From Sesamum alatum (Eukaryota; Streptophyta; Magnoliopsida; Lamiales; Pedaliaceae), in assembly GCA_034509735.1 (NCBI GenBank), contig JACGWO010000012.1, positions 3,906,001 through 3,970,000 on the forward strand: a DNA stretch of 64,000 bases, read 5' to 3'. The notes under the pieces are model-generated. The model did no database searches. It saw only the letters and a program-made list of their open reading frames with translations, and was not told the DNA's origin. A program made the translations under genes and the position numbers. Within the stretch, counting starts at the first letter, position 1. Every line of letters starts with the position of its first letter. Below are positions 54,484 to 64,000 of the stretch, in pieces.

Positions 54484-57475
54484 CAAAATGATTGTTGACC
54501 ACAATTAAGTCAATTTTGACCAAATGCCTTTTTTTGGTAATTTTGATTTTTCTATTATTAGGAAAAAAGTCATGGGTTAGTAATATCATCTATTTTAAAT
54601 TAAAAATTAAATTTGTATTTACCTAAAAATTTCTATCTTCAAGATTAGTGTTTATTTATACTAAATTCTACTTTAAAAATTAGGATACTAATTTTGCATT
54701 TATTTTAAACATATTCAAAATTTTGGATTAATTTTTAATTATAAAATTTTTTCATCTTATCACTAATAATTTATGTTTATTTTAATCATATACTTGGTCA
54801 CTAAAACTTATATCAATCTCTTGGTATACCTCATGCAGTAAATTTTTTAATTTTAATTAATTAGGTAAAATTATTATTTTTTATAATTTATATCTTTCAA
54901 TAACATAATTATTATTGGTTCATTAATACTAATAAAGTAAACTTTTAATTCCATTAATTTTTTTTCTTTTTTTATAATTGAATTTGATTAATATTCTATT
55001 ATTATTCAGTTTTGAAAAATCATATCTCACTACTCTGCTTAAAAGCTTATGTACAAAATACATTTTGTCATCTTCTCCCATATGAATATTTTGTTTTCCT
55101 TAGTGAAATAAGTTTTTGATGTTGCTTTATCAAAATTTTAACATTAATCTATTGTAATTAAGCTTCGTAGATTTGAATTTATTGCAACACAAAAGAATGG
55201 TCATACTTGACAAATATATGAATTTTTCAATTTCAGTTTTTATTTACAATTATTTTTAGAAAATAAAAAGTCCTCTCAATAGGTGATCATACTTGATAAT
55301 ATATTTTTTCATTGATGTAAAGAGCAACCTGATGGACCAGTGGTATCTTCTTTCCATGATACATTACCAAACGACTTTGTTTTTATTCCTTTTGTTGTGT
55401 GATGTTCAATTTCACATTACTTATGTATTTTTATTTTCGTGTTTTAGTTAATCTTCCGTTCTTCATCTTTTAAATATTATTTTTTACTTTTTTAATGGAG
55501 AATCTACAATGAAATATTCATATATTTACTTCTTAAAAGTGTAGTATTTTTATAATTGATTTATTTGCTTTTATTATTAACTTTTTAGTAATTACTTAAT
55601 CTTTTTTGAATTTTTAATTTTGAATTATCTTTTTTTCCATCATCTTTCATTGGATACTTTTGCTTGTTCAATTTATTAATGATTTTTTCTGTTCAGATAT
55701 TTACCTTTAGTTACAACAATTCATTCATATTATTTTCTTTTAAAAAATCATAATTTCTTTCAATCAAATAGTCATTATTTATCTACTTGACCGCTAAATG
55801 AACAAATATTTTTATTTAATAATAGTTCATCAACATTTTTTTTTAATTTTAATCATAAAAAAGTTGATTAAGATCTTGCTCTCTTTTCAAGTACGGAGAT
55901 ATAGTCGTCAATATTTTACTTAAATTAGTTTATATATTTTTATTTCTATTAAAGTTCTCCAATTGTTCAAGCTTTGTTCGTTAAATTTCATGTTTATTTA
56001 TTTAGAACAATTATTGAATTATATGTATAGATTAAAAATATTTGTGATACTTTCATCGCCAAATTTCTTTGATCCATTTTAGTATTTGGTGATGTTTGCA
56101 TATGGTTTCAAATTAATTTTTCATTCTTAGGTATTTTTTATTTTAATTTTTTTTTTCATAATTGTCACTGTCTACTTGTTTTCTAATTTAAATGTTCAGG
56201 GTAGAAAATATCCAACCTGATAGAAATAATTAGAATGACTTATTAAAATATAATTCGATTACTTTACAATATCTTTGATAATTAAACACTACAAAAAAAT
56301 CTAGATTTGGAACGAATATATTGGAATGGCATCTATAGGTTCCAAATTGTAACGGGTATTGTTATTACTTATTATATTACTATTATATCTTTTTGTATAT
56401 AGTGCTATTATATCTTCGTTTGTAGTATTTGCAATTTCTTTGTGTATATATGTATTCTTAGCATATAATTTAAAAATATAAATATTTTCACTGTTTATTA
56501 GTTTCAGTTGTTATTAACTTTATTGTTGATGAAGGAAATAAAAAAATTATAGTATTTTTTTTTTATTTCCCCAAAAAAAAAACTTGAGTACAAAACGAAT
56601 AATTTATTACGAATTATAATTTTTCTAAGAGAAATTTGTTTATATCATAGGAAAAATATGATAGTATCTTTTATATAATGTATTTATATTTAATATGTTT
56701 GATGGAGTGCCAAAAATAAAAATTTGTGAGAGTATGTATAGAGATTAAAATTTATGAGTAAATTATTTATTTCTATTCTTTGGTCCATAAAAAGCAAATG
56801 AAACTGACAAAAGGATAAAACAAAATTATAGACAATTAATAAGTTCAGGGTCGAGTGAAAATTAACAACTTCAAGTTGAAAATTCAACACTATAAATGAT
56901 TATTCATTAAAAAGTAACTCGATATTATCTACAGTATTTATGATAAATAATGGGCATGAACCCAACTACTATAAAAAAAAATTTATTATGTTATGTTTGT
57001 ACCTTTGTTAATTTCTTATAGTATATTTGTATTATTTGCATATGATTAAGAAATATATATATTTTATTAGTTTCAAATATTGTTAATCTTTTTATGGTGG
57101 AAATAAAAAGTCTTGCTAATGTTTTTTTTTTTTTTTTTTAATTCTTACTTGCAGAAACTTTATTAAAGGATCATTTCATATGAATCACATTTTTTTAGGA
57201 GAAATTCTGTCAGGGTAATATGATAATATCTTTTACATAATGTATTTTATTTGAATAAATATATATAGTATTTGAAACTTATAAAATAATTTTAATTTCT
57301 CAATGTTCTATAAATAAACTTAGTAAAGGATTTAATATTGAGTTTTGTATAAATAAGTTTGCGCTATTGTATATAGTAGGACGGTTATTAAAATATATCC
57401 ATTATGTAATTTAAAAGTTCTAAAATTTTTAAAAAATTTATAATTTTTCATGCATAGCATGGGGTTCATACTAGT
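54451..57475 (+). mobile_element. Non-autonomous Helitron
   Basis: The 5' end is TCTATATATATATA (TC start). The 3' end is a hairpin CATGC-ATA-GCATG followed by GGGGTTCATACTAGT, ending CTAGT at 57475. It is inserted between A (54450) and T (57476) with no TSD, all as expected of Helitrons. The ends are independently fixed because the insertion splits a palindromic MITE. The 3.0-kb interior is AT-rich with no Rep or helicase motif. Confidence 0.78.
54453..54482. repeat. TA microsatellite
   Basis: About 15 TA units at the Helitron 5' end. The repeat may have expanded from the TCTATATATA terminus. Confidence 0.9.
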
Positions 57476-57540
57476 TTACAAATAACATAGAATATATATG
57501 TATTTGGACATAATCTGAGGAGTATCAATATAATTTAATC

Positions 57541-58746
57541 TATTTTGTTTGGTCGAGAATGAAGAGGGAAAATTCGGTACGGTCCATGTGATGTGTGACC
57601 ACATGAGCCGTAAATCATTGAATCAACTATATTATGTGTGATCGATCGATTAATACCTTGTGTGGTTACAATTCACATGGACGGCGTCACCAAGCCCAAC
57701 GAAGAGAAAGGGTAAAATTATATTGTTATTCCCATAGAATATGTGAATCAACACATTCAGTCATTCATTTTACAGGAATCCCAAAATTGAAAAATACGAC
57801 ATATTCGGTCTATACTTCCAGGGATTTTCAAAAATGGTCCCAAAATTGATAAAAAATCGACACACATAGTTGCATGAATCTCATAAAACAGATAACTAAA
57901 TGTGCCGAATTTTCTCAATTTTGAGATTATTTTTAAAATTTCGTAAAGCAAAGAAATAAGCATGTCGATTTTTTTTTTAATTTCAGAATTATTTTAAAAT
58001 CCCATAAAGCAAATATATAAAAATATTAAACTTCTTATCTTACGAAACTAAAAGTGTAATTTTCTATTTTACGAGACTAAAAATATAATTTGTACGGAGA
58101 GAGAAAAGCTCGTTGATCTCATGTCCGGTTCAGCTTTATCTCTTCCACCAAATGTTTAGTTACCAAGAATTGTTGGGTAGCGAAAGCAAAATTTGAATTG
58201 GGAACTGAAAAAAGGGCAAAAAAGGAATCCAAAAAATTGGACAGTGAAAACAAACAACAGACGCTCTCTGCTGTGCTGTAACTCCAATCCCTCCTTTGAC
58301 CTTCCAGTGGTTAGAGAAACCCCAAATTTTGCTACCTGAATTTGTTGTTTACTGCCACACCACTCCCACCCTCACCCACACCGCGTGCATCTCAACACCC
58401 ACCCTTTTTTGTCTCTTTCTCCCCGTAACCACACCCACGCGCCATCTGTCAATGGAAAAAATTATTATTATGTTTAGTTTTATTTTCTTACCGTATTTGG
58501 TATTATGTGAAAATAAAATCAAACATGATATTATTCAATATATATCTACCGAATATTTTGGGTAATTTTGATATATTCTCTCATACATGCATACATACAT
58601 ATACAAATAAATAAATATTATTATATATATATTGATAAAAATATATAAAAAGGATATAATTTGACGATGAATAGTATTTTTTGTCCCTCAATATACACAT
58701 TACAGACAAATAAAACCAAATATTACTAAATACATATATACATATA
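57541..58746. other. Intergenic DNA
   Basis: 58250-58450 is less AT-rich and includes C/A-rich text (CACCACTCCCACCCTCACCC) and an 89-codon open frame without recognisable motif. I do not call a gene. Confidence 0.35.
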
Positions 58747-58755
58747 TAAAAATAT

Positions 58756-59152
58756 GGGTAAATTACAGCTACTTCCTCTTAGATTTGACATAATTATAAA
58801 TATATTCTCGTTGTTTGAAAAATTACAAATACCTCCTGAGATTTGTTACCGTCTAACAAATACATCATTTTCATTCATTTTTATGGGTTAACTGACCAAA
58901 ATGCCCTTATGCACTAAATTATTTTTTTATTTAATTCATAAAATTTTTGTGACTACAATGCACAGGAAGAAATTTATTAAATTTTTTACACAAAGGAGCA
59001 ATGATGCAATTTGTCTTCGCTGATTTTTCTATAATTTTATTAAAAAATTCAAGACAAAATGGTCAATTTCAGGCCTTTGGTTAAAAATTACAAATCAGGG
59101 GGGTATATTGTAATTATGTCAAACTTAATGGATAGGTGACTGTAATTTACCC
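58756..59152. mobile_element. Foldback MITE, GGGTAAATTACAG family, perfect 9-bp TSD
   Basis: GGGTAAATTACAGCTACTTC and GGTGACTGTAATTTACCC terminate it. TAAAAATAT is duplicated at 58747-58755 and 59153-59161. The interior core lies in opposite orientation to that of 47256 (AAAATGGTCAATTTCAGGCC). Confidence 0.85.
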
Positions 59153-59161
59153 TAAAAATAT

Positions 59162-59719
59162 ATAAAAGAGACATAATTTGACAATGAACAACATTTTTTG
59201 TCTCCCAATATACAACACAATATATACAATATATTTTTTACACTATTTAAAATTAACTCCAAGAACAAATCCAAACATACACTCTATATCTAACACACAC
59301 TTATTTGTCTTTGTTTTTCTCTTTCTATCTTCACAAAATAAAGTAAAACATTTCAAAAACAAAATCAAACATAATATGGTATCCGAAATTCCTAGTTTAG
59401 CTAATAATAGTTGATATGATGTGTAAAATGCATTACATAAAATAAATAAATAAATGGTAATTTAAATTCATATTTCTCGATATACAAATATTTTTTTTAA
59501 TTTTTTTTAAATACAAATTAACATATTGAGGTTATAATTATAACTACAAATACAGTTTATTAGCAATGTTTTATACAAACGCACCAGAAAGTGCACACTA
59601 ATTCCCCCTATAATTTTGAAAAATGAATGAGATGTTGTGTATTTAAATTTAACTTGAGTGGTGTCAATATAATTATCCTAAAATATAATAATTACAGTTG
59701 ATATGATATGTCTTTTGTT
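59162..59719. other. AT-rich intergenic DNA
   Basis: The short sequence next to the MITE (ACAATGAACAACATTTTTTG) resembles that at 58670, so the MITE region may be partly duplicated. No gene. Confidence 0.35.
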
Positions 59720-59725
59720 AGAGTG

Positions 59726-59865
59726 GTTAAATGAGCAATTTACCTCCCTGCTTAAATTGCTTCATTTTGGAAAATACAGGAGGATAAATTGCTATTTTCT
59801 TTTCATAGAGGGGTAATTTGCTCATTTGCAATATCACAGGGATAAATTGCATTAAACCCGTTAAA
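59726..59865. repeat. Truncated foldback MITE, AATGCAATTTACC family
   Basis: GAGCAATTTACCTCCCTGCT on the left. GCTCATTTGCAATATCACAG then GGATAAATTGCATTAAACCC on the right. GTTAAATG occurs on both sides (59727-59734 and 59860-59867). The outer left arm is missing. Confidence 0.55.
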
Positions 59866-59867
59866 TG

Positions 59868-60468
59868 TGCTTAAAGTATAATTTTGAGAGAAAATTTTCA
59901 CATGCAATTGCATATCTGATCCAAAAATATTTCACGAGATAAGATGAAATGAAATTGAATATACTTCCTTAGTTGGTAAGCTTGTTTGAGTGCACTTGAT
60001 TTCAAGAGATGCAAGAAAAATATTAAAAAATTAACTATATTAATACAATGTAGCATATAATTTTGATGAAAATGGTTTAATATTTTCTAAACATAGTCAA
60101 GGTCAAATATCAAATTAATAAATTTTTCTTTAATTTAGTAAATTATACTTTCCATCTTGGAAATAAATATTAGGACCAAAGTCTCAATAAATTCAAAAAA
60201 AATGTTGATTTTAAATGGTAGGAAACAATAAATTTTCAATAATATTGATTCTAATAAAATCTTGCTCTAGCTGTTTATATTTACTTTAATTTTTTTTTAC
60301 AAGAATAAGATAAACAACTTGAATAAGCACCCAACATCTCAATTTTGTAAGCCCATTCTGTAAAAATTTTGTCAAATACTTTTCAATATTTTACGGACTT
60401 TCAAACATCTTATAAAATATTTTATAAAATTTATAAAATAATCAAAACAACCTATAAATTTAACAGGA
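59868..60468. other. AT-rich intergenic DNA
   Basis: 60340-60460 has CTTATAAAATATTT text like the MITE-like repeats at 37960 and 42151. No gene. Confidence 0.35.
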
Positions 60469-60471
60469 ATA

Positions 60472-60940
60472 ATTATATTTACACTCATAATCTATGGTCT
60501 ATTTACTTAAACCACTTATGTCTTTCTGAGTAATACAGAAACCACACCTGACTCAAAAAAACATAGTGGTCTGTGCAAATGATGTTGACGTTTCTTGTGG
60601 GCGTATGTATAATTATTCAACAAATATGATGAATTGTGTAAATAGACCCCAAGTCAAAAAGTGTAGATGTAATTATCCGAATTTAAGAATAACAAATATG
60701 GATAATTTCATTTATACCTTCTTACCTATCGTCTGTTTACACAAACCACCCATTTATTTTGGATAATTATATATAAACCCATCAGAAATATTAACATTAT
60801 TTACACAAAACTACCCATACTTTTTGAAAAATCAAAACTACTTATACTTTTATGCTATTTGGAATAAATTCTGTAGTCAGGCAAAAAATAAAAATAATTT
60901 ACACATATCATAAATTATGATATGTAAATGTAATTATCCA
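60472..60940. repeat. Palindromic repeat, GGAATAATTATATTTACAC family
   Basis: GGAATAATTATATTTACACT on the left mirrors ATATGTAAATGTAATTATCC on the right. Internal pieces repeat the same theme (GTGTAGATGTAATTATCC near 60660), so it may be two elements fused or nested. Confidence 0.5.
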
Positions 60941-60949
60941 TAATAAATA

Positions 60950-61370
60950 GGATAAATTACATCCACATCTCTTAAGGTTTGACATAATTATAAATATCCC
61001 TTGTATTTGAAAAATTATAAATACCCCCTGAGATTTGTAAATTTTAACCAAAGGCTTAAAATTAACTATTTTGTCATTAAATTGTTTTTATTAAAATTGT
61101 AGAAAAATAATTCGAGGCAAATTGCATTATTCCTCATCTGTGTAAAAAACTTAAGAAACCTCTCCGTGAGCATTGTAGTCCAAAAAAATTTAAGAATTAA
61201 ATAAAAAATAATTCAGTGCATAAGAGCATTTTAGTTAATTTACCCATAAAAAGAAATAAAAATAAGTTATTTGTTAAACAATTATAAATCTTAACAATAT
61301 TTATAATTTTATAAATAACGAGAATATTTGTAGTTATATCAAACATAATAGAGCTACGTATAATTTACCC
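60950..61370. mobile_element. Foldback MITE upstream of the F-box/MYND gene
   Basis: GGATAAATTACATCCACATC and CTACGTATAATTTACCC are the ends. TAATAAATA (60941-60949) and TAATAAAAA (61371-61379) match at 8 of 9. It belongs to the family of 47256. It lies about 350 bases upstream of the TATA box at 61719. Confidence 0.76.
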
Positions 61371-61542
61371 TAATAAAAATGTAGGCGTGGTTGGATAAGT
61401 TTTGAAATTGGACACTTTAGGTATCTTTTTTAATTATTGAAATAAGATTTGAAATTCACTCAATCCGGACAGTAAAAATTGATGACTGTAATTTTGTGTC
61501 AGATTGTGTTTTCACTTTTTCACCGAGACAGTACAAAAGCGT

Positions 61543-61562
61543 AGAGAGAGAGAGAGAGAGAG
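61543..61562 (+). repeat. GA-repeat in promoter
   Basis: Ten AG units about 160-180 bases upstream of the TATA box. GA-repeats of this kind are bound by plant BBR/BPC factors; whether this one is functional is inference. Confidence 0.7.
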
Positions 61563-61585
61563 TACAGCGACGGCCGTGGGGATCT

Positions 61586-61603
61586 GGTCAACGCCGTTTG
61601 ACC
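61586..61603 (+). promoter_or_regulatory. Inverted pair of W-boxes
   Basis: GGTCAACGCCGTTTGACC carries GGTCAA and TTGACC, two complete W-box cores facing each other with 6 bases between. WRKY factors bind TTGACY, often as pairs in stress-responsive promoters. Confidence 0.5.
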
Positions 61604-61718
61604 ACCTTCTTTAGGTAAATAAAGACAAGAAGTGAAACCGTAAGGGTAAATTCGTAATTCCACTCCCATAAAAAAATACTGTTGTTGCCTTCTTTACACT
61701 TCCCTTCTCTCCTTGTGT

Positions 61719-61728
61719 ATATATATAA
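61719..61728 (+). promoter_or_regulatory. TATA box of the F-box/MYND gene
   Basis: ATATATATAA preceded by a CT-rich stretch. It lies 134 bases before the start codon, giving a leader of roughly 100 bases. Confidence 0.6.
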
Positions 61729-61848
61729 GGCAGCTCCTCTCACATTTCTCATATCTTCTCAGGAAGATAAAGAAAAGGAAGAAGGAAGGAAAAAAAACAC
61801 ACAACACGCACTCGACAGAGAGAATTGTAGTGGTGTGTGTGTGTGTGT

Positions 61849-61860
61849 ATGTGTTGGTGA
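61849..61860 (+). other. Minimal upstream ORF (3 codons)
   Basis: ATGTGTTGGTGA encodes Met-Cys-Trp-stop. It ends one base before the main start codon at 61862, in a different frame, right after a GT repeat (61833-61848). Confidence 0.45.
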
Positions 61861-61861
61861 A

Positions 61862-63571
61862 ATGAGAACTAGGAGAGGGCTGTGTTATCCTAGAGTGATG
61901 AATTCGAATGACGTTGACGGAGGAGTGGTGAAGAGAAGGAGAGTGGCGGTGTTACCTACCGGAGAGCAGATTGGGTGCCGGAAAAAGATGAAGTTTTCAC
62001 CGGAGATTGACGGAGGCTTCCCCGGGGGATGTGACTTCTTTGATGCTTTGCCGGACGATCTTGTCCTCTCTATCCTCTGTAAACTCAGCTCCACCGCTAG
62101 CTGCCCAGCCGATTTCATCAATGTTCTTATAACGTATGTTGTTTTGTTTTTACTTAAACTTGAGTGAATGTTAAAGTTTCTTTCAGAATTCAATTTAATG
62201 AAATACTCATTTTTTTAACTCCGTGATGTGTTTTCTGTTGGAGAATTAACTCCTTGATTTTGAAAATCCAATTTTTTGCAATTATTGCTTGCTGAAATTG
62301 CGAGGAGAATTAAGAAATGAAGGGATAAAAAGTAGTATAAGGATATGACTGGCGCATTAATAAAAACTACATATATACTACTTTGAATTTGAGTAAAGGC
62401 GATGTTTTCGAATCATCTCTGTTTATCTAATGCTGAAAAAATGATTTTCCTGTTTGAGTTCAGATACTTTTGATTTTCAAATTTGTGGTCATCTGAATCC
62501 AACGTTTTGTTATTATTGTTTCAATGAACAGATGCAAAAGACTCAACGGATTAGGCCTTAATCCGGTAGTTCTATCGAAAGCCTCGCGGAGAATGCTCGC
62601 AGTCAAAGCAAAAAACTGGTCGGAATCCGCTCACCGGTTCCTGAAACTCTGCGCCGACACCGGAAACGTGGAAGCCTGTTTCACTCTGGGCATGGTTGGT
62701 ATTGTTTAGCTTTTTTCTTCTCTAACAAAATGTGATAAAATTTGAAAATTATATTTTTCGTTTTTTCCTGATAGCAGTAAATTTATCCAATCACTGAGAT
62801 TCATTATTGTTGCTGGGGGCGCAGATTCGGTTCTACTGTTTGCAAAATCGAGGAACCGGGGCATCACTAATGGCGAAGGCCGCGATTGGCTCTCACCCGC
62901 CGGCGCTGTACTCACTCGCCATCATTCAGTTCAACGGCAGCGGCGGCTCGAAGACCGACAAGAATTTGCCCGCCGGCGTCGCGTTGTGCGCACGCGCCGC
63001 TTATCTGGGCCACGTCGACGCTCTCCGAGAGCTGGGTCACTGCCTGCAGGATGGCTACGGGGTGAAGCGCAACATCGCCGAGGGACGCCGATTTTTAATC
63101 CAAGCCAACGCGCGTGAGTTAGCCACCGTCTTAGTGGCGTGCCCGTCGGCCGTGGTCCCCAGGTCTTGGCTGTCGTGGACCCCCGACCGCCAGGCCACCG
63201 AGGGCGTTTGCCCATTGTTGAGCGATTTCGGGTGTAATGTGCCGTCTCCGGCGCCTCACCCGGCCAACCAATTTCTGTCCGAGTGGTTTTCGGGTCGGAC
63301 TCCCGGCCCGGAGCTCCGACTGTGTTCTCATTCGGGCTGCGGGCGACCCGAGACCCGGAAGCATGAGTTCCGTCGGTGCTCTGTGTGCGGAGCAGTGAAT
63401 TATTGCTCACGTGCTTGTCAGGCGCTGGATTGGAAGCTGCGCCATAAGGTGGAGTGCGCACCCGTGGAGAGATGGGCAGATGGGGATGGGCAAATTGACC
63501 TTAACGGCAACGGGAACGACAACAACGTTAACGGCAATGTCAATGAGAACGAAGCAATGGAGGAGAGTTAG
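61862..63571 (+). CDS. F-box protein with Sel1-like repeats and C-terminal MYND zinc finger
   Basis: Three exons: 61862-62133, 62532-62694, 62825-63571. Introns are GTATGT...ACAG and GTTGGT...GCAG. Joined, they encode 393 residues without interruption. Basic stretch VKRRRV at 23-28 (possible NLS). F-box about 58-110 (DFFDALPDDLVLSILCKLSS), expected to bind SKP1 and recruit targets to an SCF ubiquitin ligase. Sel1/HCP-like helices about 125-240 (AARAA-type: CARAAYLGHVDALRELGHCL). MYND finger 312-356 with Cys312, 317, 330, 333, 339, 343, His352 and Cys356, a protein-binding zinc module. Asn/Gly-rich tail. Length and order match the family of Arabidopsis F-box protein At1g67340. I chose 61862 because it is the first in-frame ATG after the TATA box and starts MRTRRG. 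Targets unknown. Confidence 0.95.
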
Positions 63572-63830
63572 ATGAGATCGCGGACTGTGAATGTGACGGT
63601 AACGGCACTGGAGTCTTTGAGAATGAAAGAGAGGAGTTTTGGGGTGGAAAATGACATAAATGGGAAGATTTGAGGCCAAATTTTGTGGGGGGAAAAATCG
63701 AATTACATCTTTTCTTATGGGTCAGTTTTTGTATAGAGAAAGTAAGAAGGTTCTGAGCTGAAGATTTTATTCTCATGTACAATGTAGTTTATTTGGCTTT
63801 AAGCAAAGCAAAAACCAAAAAAAGAAAAAT
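63572..63830 (+). other. 3' UTR of the F-box/MYND gene
   Basis: AT-richer sequence after the TAG stop. TTTGTATAG and TGTAGTTTATTTGG around 63730-63795 are far- and near-upstream-like cleavage signals; no perfect AATAAA is seen. Exact end not determined. Confidence 0.45.
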
Positions 63831-64000
63831 TAATTTATTCTCTATCTAAAAGGTGTGTTCGCTATAATTATTATTTTTATGCTGGAATAGATCGTAGTGA
63901 AAGTAGCAGAAAATTTACGAGTATTTGAAAATAAAAGTGAAAAAATAAAAGTCGATGTTGGAGTGTTTTGAAAAATAACTTAATATTTATAACTTTATCA
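63831..64000. other. Downstream flank
   Basis: AT-rich sequence running off the window. Nothing recognised. Confidence 0.4.

Larger units (their letters stand above)
54259..57540. mobile_element. Foldback MITE, GGGTAAATTATATTG family, split by a Helitron
   Basis: Left piece 54259-54450 starts GGGTAAATTATATTGACACC. Right piece 57476-57540 ends GTATCAATATAATTTAATC, its reverse complement with substitutions. ATTATGTCAAGATACACAAA on the left answers TATTTGGACATAAT on the right. The two pieces join cleanly at TTTGTAA/TTTACAAA, which shows exactly what was inserted. Confidence 0.72.

Noticed and set aside
58296..58565. 89-codon open frame in a GC-richer patch
   Set aside because: No motif, and the frame passes from C/A-rich to AT-rich DNA with no sign of coding constraint.
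61682..61861. N-terminal extension of the F-box/MYND protein from an upstream TTG
   Set aside because: No ATG in frame upstream, and the stretch spans the TATA box and leader; the ATG at 61862 is the sensible start.
62931..63461. 176-codon minus-strand open frame
   Set aside because: It is the antisense shadow of exon 3 of the F-box/MYND gene, caused by its GC-rich codon usage.
1..64000. Organellar DNA insertion (plastid or mitochondrial)
   Set aside because: I saw no plastid or mitochondrial gene, rRNA or tRNA sequence anywhere in the window.

Overview
This window is nuclear DNA from a flowering plant, almost certainly a dicot. It is AT-rich, packed with nested plant transposable elements, and has one clearly intact protein gene at the right edge. 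The species cannot be fixed from sequence alone.

Layout. (1) 1-5712: a complete minus-strand Ty1/copia element (92-5177, TSD CCTGT) sits inside a palindromic 'foldback' MITE (outer 10-bp TSD TTTAGTTTTG). A strong 3' splice site and a possible last coding exon follow at 5648-5712. (2) 6231-19200: a 13-kb Ty3/gypsy element of Tat/Ogre type on the minus strand (TSD CCTAT) with gag, protease, RT-RNase H, a second RNase H and integrase. An antisense (+ strand) cargo gene encoding a plant mobile domain (PMD) lies between integrase and the 3' LTR. (3) 19357-22170: a non-autonomous hAT element, a palindromic repeat, a SINE-like fragment and a CACTA-like MITE. (4) 22450-32572: a decayed copia element containing what looks like a solo LTR with three U3 tandem repeats. 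That LTR is itself split by a 4.7-kb hAT element with a frameshifted BED/hAT transposase. (5) 32573-61400: gene-free AT-rich DNA with many short palindromic MITEs. At least six have recognisable 9-10 bp TSDs. There are also CACTA-like MITEs with 3-bp TSDs, a 5'-truncated LINE with a 16-bp TSD, and a 3-kb Helitron placed exactly by the MITE it splits. (6) 61500-63900: promoter, 5' leader and three-exon gene for an F-box protein with Sel1-like repeats and a C-terminal MYND zinc finger.

Interpretation. Nesting order can be read in several places: copia in foldback MITE; hAT in solo LTR in copia; palindromic MITE in CACTA MITE; Helitron in palindromic MITE. LTR pairs and most transposon ORFs differ mainly by 1-3 base indels, so some apparent frameshifts may come from sequencing or assembly. 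The only gene likely to serve the host is the F-box/MYND gene; the PMD ORF in the Tat element is the most interesting cargo.
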